The notes under the pieces are model-generated. The model was not told where the DNA came from. It ran no database searches and worked only from the letters and a program-made list of their open reading frames with translations. The position numbers and the translations under genes are program-made. Below are positions 55,600-64,000 of a stretch of DNA of 64,000 nt, piece by piece. Origin of the DNA: Diospyros lotus (lineage: Eukaryota > Streptophyta > Magnoliopsida > Ericales > Ebenaceae); the NCBI RefSeq assembly GCF_014633365.1, contig NC_068347.1, positions 23,086,433 through 23,150,432 on the forward strand, written 5' to 3'. Position 1 is the stretch's first letter. Every line of letters starts with the position of its first letter.

Positions 55600-56290
55600 C
55601 CGTATTCTTCAATGTCCACCCATACAAGCCAAGCCCAAATTTTCAAGGCTTATCATACCCCCCCTCCCCCCCCCAAAAAAAAAAAAACAAAAAAAACAAT
55701 CGAGACAAGGTCTTTGAATCTTGTACAAGATAAGGTTTCATGAACCTTGCTTCGAACAAGTCCTCACAAAGCCTTCCTAAAGAACCGATTATGGCCTCAG
55801 GACCTTCTGAGACACCCTCCCGAGGCCAACCGAGACAACATCCTAGGAAATTGTCCCAAGATAATGTCCTAGACAACTTTATCTTATGTCCCATACCAGC
55901 TCATATGGGTAGTCTTCCTTTTGGCAAGCGTAGTAAGATATGTCTTGGCAATCAATTTTGGCCTAAATCCATGCTTAACTTACTAGGTTAAATCACTCTT
56001 CGTGCATGGCCAAAGAGATCATGATACGTGCCCAACCACCTGTTCTTGTTCCCTTACTTTAGGGTATAAATGGGGGTCATTCCCCTCTTTTAAGGGATCC
56101 CAAATCTCATATCCCAGATCTAGAATTCAAAAATTCAAAACCTGATCGAATCCTAAGAACATACTTGCTTATCTCAAACATACTTATCTTTTGACCTGCT
56201 TCTTTAACATGTTTTATGACCTAAGTATCGGATGGCCTTTGTGGGATTGTTTATGCGTGCCTTTTAATCGCATTTCATCTTGCAAAGAAT
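55600..56290 (+). repeat. Gypsy-type LTR fragment
   Basis: It has TTTAGGGTATAAATGGGG (about 56058, a TATA box) and GACCTAAGTATCGGATGGCC at about 56218, which resembles the GACTTGAGCGTCGGAG-GGCC string of many plant gypsy LTRs. A C tract at 55657-55674 next to an A tract lies on its left. An open stretch at 55740-55991 has no recognisable protein content. Confidence 0.5.
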
Positions 56291-56389
56291 TTCATCTCTG
56301 TTGAGAAATTTATTGTTTTGATTTAACGAGGAAATAAGTAAATTTGGTTAAAAGATAATAACCAAAACAGTAATAAAAAATAATTTAAA

Positions 56390-57735
56390 AGTAATCGAGT
56401 TAGTCAAGTTTTAATTGAGTAAATCAATTAAATCAAGTCAAGTTATAGGTTCTATTAATCGATTAATGAGTTCATTCTAATTGAGTAAAAGTCTAATCAA
56501 GTTCTCACACTCGAGTAAATTCCTTTGTAAAAATTGAGTATCCTAGGCCAAAATTCAAAGTAAAGATGTTAGTATAATCAATTGTAAGTTTTTTGTAATT
56601 AAGTAAACTTTAGTTAAACCTAAAGGTAATCGATTACAAATATAGGCTTATTTGAGTAAAGATTTAGTGTACTCAACTAAATATGAGTTTTTATTCGAGT
56701 AAGTAATGCTAGTTTTTGTCGATTCAAAATTAATCGAGTAATTGAATTTTGTAATTGAGTAATGATCCATCTATACTGGAGTAAATTATTTTTGTAATCG
56801 AGTAAATAAGTGTCAAAGATATGTCAAGTTTCTGTATCATAAGTTCAATCGAGCATGAAAATTTATATTTGAGTAAATAACCTTTTGTAATCAAGTATAT
56901 GTTGAATTTTTTGTGACAAAAATTTAATCTATTACAAAATTTATATAGTTGAGTAAAGATCAACTCAGTTGAATAAACACAAGTTTGTACTCGAGTAACA
57001 TTTGTCTGAATTTAAAATTTATAACCGTTACAGCTCATTAAATGCGACATGTCTTTACTTTTCAAAACATTAAATGATTTTTAGACAACTTGTACATAAA
57101 TTATGATTTTCTAATTGATTTTTTTAGGCTTGTAGAGACAAAAAATGATAGTTAAAACCCAAAAACAAAAAGAACATTCTTTTTGTTGAAAGACATCTCA
57201 GCTAGAGCATTCAATACCAAAAGACTATAAAACGAGTTTGAAACCTAATAAAGAGTAAAATGTTGTGAACTTGAAAAGTGAAACACTCGAGATCTCAAAG
57301 GCTTCTAAAAAGATCATCACTACTTAGTCCAATCAAAAAGAGAGATAGTGTTTTTTGTTTCCATATTGTTATCTCTTTGAATCACCAAGAGAAGTATTCG
57401 TAAATTGAGCAATATTACTTTTTCTCCTGACTTTATTATTGACATTTTATTGTAAATTTGTAAAAGTTAAGTCTTACTCTAATAAAAGACATTAATTGTG
57501 GTTAAACTAATTAAAAAATCATTGTTGTAAAGTATTGTAGCTAAGCTTATTTCAAAAGCTATCCAAATAAGTTAATTTGACTAAATACTCGGTGAGAAAC
57601 TAAGATAGTAAACTAGGCATAAGCCGAACTACTATATATTTTTGTGTGTTACATTTTTCATTTTTATTTGCTAATTTAAGTTCTTATTTTTAAGGGTGAA
57701 AAGTCTTAATTTAACCCCCCCTCTTAAGGTAATAA
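56390..57735 (+). repeat. Second LTR-like repeat with TCGAGTA motif array
   Basis: It repeats the layout of 53900-55372: a motif array (TAATCGAGT, CTCGAGTAAA, TTGAGTAAA), a GACTATAAAACGAG TATA-like site near 57225, a pyrimidine-rich part and an end TTAACCCCCCCTCTTAAGG at 57711-57729. No primer binding site follows. The two copies are diverged and are probably two LTRs of one old family. Confidence 0.5.
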
Positions 57736-57815
57736 GCTCTTCAATCTCCTCACAAGATCTCTTATAAGACGAAGACCTCTCTCTCTCTTGGACAAAGATT
57801 ACAATCTCTCCTCAA

Positions 57816-57993
57816 GGAATAATTTCTTCCCTCACAAGTAGTGAAGGTGTCGTGCACAACGACAGTTGCTTATTCAAGATTTTAGAGTTGCTCATTCAAG
57901 ATTCGGAATAATTTCTTCCCTCACAAGTACTAGAGGTGTCTTGCACAACGACACTTGCTTCTTCAAAACTTTGGAGTTGCTCATTCAAGATTT
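57816..57993 (+). repeat. 89 bp tandem duplication
   Basis: Two units, starting GGAATAATTTCTTCCCTCAC at 57816 and 57905. Each contains GAGGTGTC/AAGGTGTC, TGCACAACGACA and GTTGCTCATTCAAGATT. They differ at about one base in ten, so the duplication is not recent. Confidence 0.8.
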
Positions 57994-58029
57994 GAAACCA
58001 TATTGCACCTTGCAACAACCCTTCACCTT

Positions 58030-59290
58030 GCAAAATTTTTTATGGGACCCTCTACAAATTAAATTAATATGAATAAAAAAAATTATTATATAAAATTCAT
58101 AATATTTTACTTTAAGTTTACTCGTTTAGCATTTTTAGATGAAAAATTAATAATTAAACTATTATAATTAATTTGTTCTAACATATGTCTTTCAATAGAT
58201 ACCATCGCTAATCTATTAGTGTAGATTCACTAATAATAGAGGGATCACAAATATTGAAATATATACACAAAATTAATTGATAATCTAAAGGCTAATAAAA
58301 AAATCAAAAGATATACCTGATAAGTCACACAACGGGATAATGAGTACGAAAATGGAATTGCTAAAGAGAATGTGTAGTTGTGAAATTGGTTGGATTGAGG
58401 ACCTACGCTTGTGCAGATTGATAGTAGATGCAAGTGATAATGGATGGATAAAAAATTGAGAAGGAGAGAAACTGAGAAAGACTATAGAGTCGTGGCCACT
58501 ACTAGGCGTATGAAAATAATTGTGATACAATCATACAAGGAGGAGATTGAGATTAATTAAAAATACATATAATAGTTGTGAGGGGATGGGTGCCACTGCC
58601 AGACACAAGGAAATGTGATTGATTATTAATAAATGAATGTGAGATATTGAGATTAATTAAAATTTATAGTGATGCTAATGGAATTAATTATTGATAAAAT
58701 AGATGTGAGACATTGAAATTAATTAAAAATTTATAATAATTTAAAATGGGCATGGCCCATAACATCTCTTCAATTTTTAAATTTATTATTTTTAATTAAT
58801 TTTATTTTTTAATAAATTTAAATCTAAAAATTGAAATGGGCATGACCACCCTAGTGGCTTGAAATGGGCATGGGCCCTAGGCGAATGCCTAGACAATCTA
58901 TACCTAGGGCCGGCCCTACCCTTTACAACATTAATCTTCTCATGCTTCAGTCGTGTTTTATCTCTATCTACTCAAAATTTTTAAAATTATAAATTTTAAT
59001 TGTTATATTTCGACATTAACAATGAGAAAATTTATTATTTATTTAAGGTTATTAAGATTGAAGTTTTGTCAAATTTTAATAATATTTCTTATGTAATTAA
59101 TTTTTATTAAAAAAAATCGTGTTGACAAGGATTTGCACTGACAATATCTAATTATATAACCAATTCATAAATGTCTTATTTACCATTATATAAAATTTGA
59201 TTTTATTCAAAGTTTCAACAAAAAAATAAAGTATACTAAATTAAATATAGCTAATAAATGTTTATTTTCTAAGGTGCACGTAACCTGAAA
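58030..59290. other. AT-rich repeats, no gene seen
   Basis: Includes GAAATGGGCATG twice near 58830-58870 and a near-palindrome CTAGGGCCGGCCCTA at 58904-58918, a string often at transposon ends. GAGATTGAGATTAATTAAAA-type strings recur at 58542, 58655 and 58716. No open frame with content was found. Confidence 0.4.
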
Positions 59291-59299
59291 CAATTTCTA

Positions 59300-60590
59300 T
59301 AATATATCTATCACAGTCACTGTGTGTGCCGTGACGCGGAGGGAGGCTGAAGCTTATCCGCTTCTTAAGGCATGCCCATGCAGTTTCGGAACAATGACGT
59401 TAATTTTCCTTCCGCCCGCCGTTTAAAACTTTGATACTTCGCTTTCCCCATGCTTACGTGAGTGAGTAAGACATTTACCGATAAATGTTATTCACAACTT
59501 GTTTAAATATTTATTATTATTAAAAATTATTATTTTATTTAAAATTTATAATTTGAAACACTTAATTTTTTTCTCCATAGTTTTTGTTCATTTCAATCCA
59601 ATAAGGTTCTTCAGACCGATAGCAATGGCGATGGAGCATCATGATCTAACAATCTATATAGTGGGGGTGGTCGACACTTACAAGCATTCCGATGTTCAAG
59701 TCAATATATATTAAAAAATGATAGAGTATTGGTAAGATTTAGAAATAACATAGCTTGACCTGCGATCAAGTTAGTTTATACGAAGATGAAGGTATTTTGT
59801 ATATCGCTGATCATCGTGGGAGGATAAAGGGTCGAGAATCGAGATGCACAATAATGATAAGGATCATATTTGAGGATCTTGAATCTGATGAGAATTATGA
59901 ACTAATGAGAATCAGTGCGTGAGTTGTTCGGGATTGATGAAATTCGTTACTGATAGAAGAATCTCAACTTAAATGAATATATTATTCAAGCTCTTGCATA
60001 AGGATTTAGCCTAGGAGTCTGGCTAGGTGCCCAAGTTGTGGGTCAACCCAATGGATCAGTATGATACAGTTTTATTTTTTTATCACAACCCTCTTAAACA
60101 TTATTTTTAATTAAAAAATTATTCCAAAAAGCAACAATAATATTCTAATTAATATTAAACAATTACATGCAATTATATTTTTAAAAATTAATTTAAAATA
60201 AAAATATTAAACTTATAGTTAAATGGAGGAAAGTAACACCGGTTGATGATTTAAGGAAGAAAAATAGAGAGAGAGAAAAAAAAGTAAAAGAAAAATGTAA
60301 CCACTAGACCAAAAAGAAAAAAATAATGCCTAAAAAATTAATCAAAAATTGTACTTATTGAGATATATAAAAAAAAGAATTCTGTATTTGAAAATTCAAT
60401 TATTTTGAGATTGTTTTGCTTCACAATTCAAAGATAAAAGGAAGACCAATTTACTTTTTTTATTCTTTTATCTTTATTTGATATTATTATAAAATTTGAA
60501 TTGTAGAGAGGATTATTTATTTGAAGATGGTTTTATAAAAGTTATTTTTAAGAAAAATGATTTCTGATTTTAAAAAATATTATAAGAATC
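59300..60590. other. Mixed intergenic DNA, no gene seen
   Basis: A slightly GC-richer island at 59320-59470 and an open stretch of about 70 codons near 59500-59714 have no protein resemblance I recognise. The rest is AT-rich with poly-A tracts. Confidence 0.4.
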
Positions 60591-60600
60591 ACTTTCAACA

Positions 60601-60601
60601 A

Positions 60602-60655
<54 letters not shown>

Positions 60656-60677
60656 TTGGAATTTGGTTGGAACTTAT

Positions 60678-60718
<41 letters not shown>
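60601..60718 (+). repeat. AAT microsatellite, two blocks
   Basis: About 18 AAT units at 60601-60654 and about 14 at 60678-60717, separated by TTGGAATTTGGTTGGAAC. Likely polymorphic between individuals. Confidence 0.9.
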
Positions 60719-60719
<1 letters not shown>

Positions 60720-61089
60720 TTAAATTTTCTTTTATGCACATATTTTATATTTTTTTTCATTTAGGGGTTCCATACTTAAAAAAATTATTTTCTAACTTGG
60801 ATTTATTATCTAAAATATTCAAATACTTCAGGCAAGGCAAGTGGTTCGGAAAAAAAATTCTTGAAATGTAGATTTTGAAAGGTTAATTAGTTGTTTTTTA
60901 GGCATAACATTTGGAAGGTTAAGCGAATAAAGTTTTTGAAAACAAGATGTAAATTGTAATGTTAGCGAAGAATTTTTACGGGAAATGTTTTTGAAAAAAA
61001 AAAAAATCAACCTATAATGTGAAAACACATTTTAAAGAGAATGGTAATTAATAGTCAAACTATATATAATGGTATAAACAATAGTCTAA

Positions 61090-63180
61090 AATTGAAACTA
61101 AGGGTCCATTTGTTTGCAGTAAAATGTTTTCCTGACCAAAAATAGTTCCATGAAAAGTGTTTTTTGTTATTTGAGTGTAACCTAAAAATATTATTAGAAA
61201 ATCGTTTCTAGTGTTTGGCCGACACTTTAGAAAATTACAATATTTTGTTTTTCTTATCATCAAGTTTATAACATAACGACAAGAAAAATAATAAACACAT
61301 AATAGTAATAAATATCAAAACATGATAATATCATATATCATAAAAGTTTTGCATAATAAAAGTAACAAGTTAAGTTCTACAAAGCTGTGAAAAATAGAGA
61401 AAAAGAAAGACTATCGGACAGAAGGCCAAATGGTACTGACAACGAAAATATAGGCGGAGCCCAATAGAGATGACAATGTAGGTGGAGATGGATAGAGGCA
61501 GAAAAAGATGGAGATGACAACGTACGGTGACATAGAGAGGTGGATTTGAACAAAGATAGAGCTTGATAGAAATGACGTCTAGTACGATGATGCAAGCAGA
61601 GGCTAATAAAGTGTGACAAAGACAAAGAGAGGCTTATCGACCCAAATAGAGCTTGACGGATAAATATAGCAACACGAGAGGAGCTCCACGGGCAAAGGTA
61701 GTGATGCAAGTAGAGTTAAACGGATAAAGGTGACGATGTAAAAAGTACTAGACAAATAGAGGTGGAGAAGGCATTGGAAACTAAGAAAAATGTAGAGGAT
61801 GAACCTTTGAAAGGCGACTTACCGACTTCAACGTCGAAAAGTCACCTTGCATACTTTCCTCGTGTTTAGAAGAATAGATTTATTCTATGTTTATCCAAGA
61901 TTAATTCATAGATTGTAAAAAAAAATAATTTCATATCATAATTGACTTTATTCCTTCATTATCATGAGAGAAAATTTTAATTAAATTTGATGGTTCAATC
62001 TTAAGTAGAAATAGTATGTCTTTTAAGTTTGTAAAAGATATTCTTTTTGAATCGACCTAGACACAAATAAAATATTAAAACTAAAAATAACCTAAATAGT
62101 AAGTCGAGATTGAGAATCAAGTGAATAATGGCTCAAAATCAAACATAATTCAAATAAAATATACATAGATTAACTGAGCAAATTCTCAAATATCATGAAG
62201 ATGAAATTAATTGAGTTACGTAGTCCAAACAACACAAACCCATACCCAACCCCAATAGTCAAAGCATTAGGGTCCCCCCCCAACAATGGGAACAAGAACA
62301 ACGGCTAAACGGACAGAACATAATTATTATTATTGTCCCCACATAATATATATGTGATTCCATTTGTCAGTAAAATGAAATTAAAAAATACAAGTTCCTA
62401 TATATATATATATGATTAATACATTATTACTATATATAGGTTTGGACTTGCCAAGGAGACACGTTCTCATAGTTTAATATTAATAAGAAGACAAAGTGGC
62501 ACACAAAAAACGCCATTGGCAGGACACATACCATATATTATATATATATATATATTTCAATTTAATGCAACCAAAAAGGATTATTTGTCGTCCCAACTTG
62601 GTAGCATGCAATTCAATCCCTGGACTTCGTCCATCTATCCCAGCTCTGACTGGCGTCGCGTCAAATTCCAGTTCTACCCTTGCTTCAATCACCTCAACAA
62701 TATATATATATATCTATATAGCAGTACCCTTTGATTTGGTAGTACTTAGATATATTATTATAGTAATACGATGGGTTGAAGGAGGAAAAGGAGAGCCGGC
62801 AGCCACCACGTTGCGCAGCAAACCTATTTGGAATGGTGGCAGTCTCCTCGGGACATGTGATTATATTTGATTTTGACCGGCGCGCACGCACACACTTACT
62901 TGCGGCAATTCAAATTCAAATTCAATCCAATATGATAAGACATAATTTGATGCAATCGGAATTGTTAATTTGAAGCCAAAGATCACATGGCACGGCATGA
63001 TCAGCATGGGGTGGGGGGGTTGAATTGGATTGGACAAATATGGAAAGTGTAGAGAGAGAGAGAGGCCACTAAAAGTGGTGCAGCCACTACAGTAAGCAAA
63101 TGTAGGAGGCCGGTGCGCGCGCGCGCCCATGTCGTCGTCATCATCATAGCCTCCTCCACCTCTCATCCCAATCCATTCTG
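61090..63180. other. Intergenic DNA upstream of the MGNC gene
   Basis: At 61101 GGGTCCATTTGTTTGCAGTA resembles a MITE end, but its partner was not found. TA microsatellites lie at 62400-62414, 62536-62553 and 62701-62720, and a CG repeat at 63114-63125. No coding sequence was recognised. Confidence 0.4.
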
Positions 63181-63236
63181 GCTTTTGACTCTTTCCACAC
63201 ACACACACCCCTCCCCTCTCTTTCTCCCTCTATGTG

Positions 63237-63246
63237 TATATATATA
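63237..63246 (+). promoter_or_regulatory. TATA box of the MGNC gene
   Basis: TATATATATA 99 bases before the start codon, between a CT/CA-rich stretch (63195-63230) and a probable leader. Placement fits a core promoter; the start site would be near 63270. Confidence 0.55.
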
Positions 63247-63344
63247 CACACCGAACCTCATCCGTTTCTCCAAAAACCTCATTCTCTGCTGAAAGGCAAT
63301 ATATAGTAATAGCACCACAGAAAACAGAGCCTCTCTCTCACGTC

Positions 63345-63704
63345 ATGGGCAACTGCATCAAGAAAGAAGCCTCGGCGAGCTGGGGCGGCGACGACTGGAG
63401 CTGTCTGACGACGACCCCCCAATCGCCATTCTCCGGCGAAACAGGCCGTGGAAAGAAGTGCAACAAGAACGACAACAAGAAGAAGACGGAAGAAACAGAA
63501 CCAGCCGGCGGAGGGCCGAGACTGGTGAAGATCAAGCTCAAGAGAAAGGAGCTGGAGGAGCTGCTGGGGAGGGCCGAGCTGCAGGGGATGTCGGCGAAGG
63601 AGGTGGTGGAGCGGCTGATGGGAGGCTGCGACGGGTATAGCCGGAGCCACGAGACAAGCCGGCCTTGGAGGCCGGCCCTGCAGAGCATTCCGGAGGTTAA
63701 TTGA
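63345..63704 (+). CDS. Small plant-specific MGNC protein, predicted lipid anchor
   Basis: 119 residues in a single exon. It starts MGNCIKKEASASWGGDDW: Gly2 fits N-myristoylation and Cys4 S-acylation, so the protein should sit on the inner face of a membrane, probably the plasma membrane. A Lys/Asn-rich linker follows (residues 33-53), then a helix VKIKLKRKELEELLGRAEL and SAKEVVERLMGG (about 61-93), and a C-terminal PWRPALQSIPEVN. I recall a family of short angiosperm proteins with the same three parts (MGNC start, K-K-E-L-E-E-L-L-G block, RPxLQSIPEVN end) but no assigned function. I chose the ATG at 63345 because the family motif starts there; the upstream in-frame ATG at 63234 overlaps the TATA box. 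An AATAAA at 63983 lies in the 3' region. Confidence 0.82.
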   Translation: MGNCIKKEASASWGGDDWSCLTTTPQSPFSGETGRGKKCNKNDNKKKTEETEPAGGGPRLVKIKLKRKELEELLGRAELQGMSAKEVVERLMGGCDGYSRSHETSRPWRPALQSIPEVN

Positions 63705-63982
63705 TGATGGACGTAATTAGTTCGGCTGTAGGCAGCGGTTATGAGGACGATGGGAGATGATGGTTGGATTCAACTGATTTGATTTGATTTTCCTTCCTGG
63801 CTCCTTCGCTTCAACTTTGGATCTTTGATGAATTTCTGGAAGAAAATCTTGTGTTTTTTTGACTGGGATCTTTGAAGATCTCATCTCATGTACAGCTCCA
63901 GCTAAATTGGGGAATGGCTGCAATCACAGATGGATGAATGTTGATATATTTTTGTATGTATCATTCTACTTCTAATTCCAGA

Positions 63983-63988
63983 AATAAA
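63983..63988 (+). terminator. Poly(A) signal of the MGNC gene
   Basis: AATAAA 280 bases after the stop codon, at the window's right edge. Plausible polyadenylation element. Confidence 0.4.
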
Positions 63989-64000
63989 TCCAAGTCCTCC

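Noticed and set aside
55740..55991. 83-codon open frame
   Set aside because: It lies within a gypsy LTR-like stretch and both strands are open, so it is probably chance.
63458..63640. Other frames of the MGNC gene
   Set aside because: Open only because of GC-rich codon use; the accepted frame has family motifs and a TATA box at the right distance.
1..64000. CRISPR array, bacterial operon or organelle insertion
   Set aside because: No regularly spaced identical repeats with unique spacers, no prokaryote-like gene packing, and no chloroplast or mitochondrial gene recognised.

Overview
The window is nuclear DNA from a flowering plant, most likely a eudicot. The host genes are split by GT-AG introns, UTR introns and TATA boxes have plant character, the proteins match Arabidopsis-type families, and the space between and inside genes is packed with plant retrotransposons and DNA transposons. 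No species can be named from the sequence alone.

Five host genes can be supported. (1) Translation initiation factor eIF1/SUI1, plus strand, coding 1440-1901 in two exons with a further intron in the 5' leader. (2) A RidA-type reactive-intermediate deaminase with an organelle transit peptide, plus strand, 6948-12422 in six exons. (3) An OTU-family deubiquitinase of the OTU2/YOD1 type, plus strand, 25829-37836 in eight exons, giving 208 residues. (4) A long coiled-coil protein of the uncharacterised At5g41620 family, minus strand, 47297-40154 in three exons. (5) A small MGNC-type protein with a predicted N-terminal lipid anchor, plus strand, 63345-63704, one exon. Genes 2, 3 and 4 have modest exons spread out by introns full of mobile elements. 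No operon-like or pathway link between the five is visible.

Mobile elements, from left to right: a 3.3 kb long-terminal-inverted-repeat Mutator-like element (about 3019-6360) carrying a truncated transposase-type ORF; a solo LTR in RidA intron 1 (8157-9351) and a candidate hAT insertion in its intron 5 (10526-11470); a full-length, decayed Ty1/copia element on the minus strand (12904-19895, target duplication GTTAC) with a 1.6 kb solo LTR nested in its reverse transcriptase; LTR-like debris to about 22500; a Tourist-like MITE candidate in OTU intron 2 (26683-27099); a second complete copia element antisense inside OTU intron 3 (28759-33834, target duplication ATACT); a hAT-like MITE in OTU intron 5 (35406-35893); a gag-only LTR retrotransposon (about 42600-44291) and a GC-rich Mutator-like element (44577-46516, perfect 9 bp target duplication) inside intron 1 of the coiled-coil gene, the latter holding a nested hAT MITE (45595-45905); and, just upstream of that gene, a short non-autonomous gypsy-type element (47727-52888) whose primer binding site was split by another element that now survives as a 2.7 kb solo LTR (48210-50884). 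The stretch 53000-63200 is AT-rich, gene-poor and made of LTR-like repeats, tandem duplications, microsatellites and one striking perfect hairpin (53426-53500).

The most unusual items are the insertion into the primer binding site, the 471-codon ORF of the short gypsy element with only an integrase tail left of pol, the gag-only element with a stop codon inside its second zinc knuckle, the GC-rich Mutator-like element with a palindromic repeat array, and the 24 bp perfect hairpin. All calls come from reading the sequence; no database search was run.
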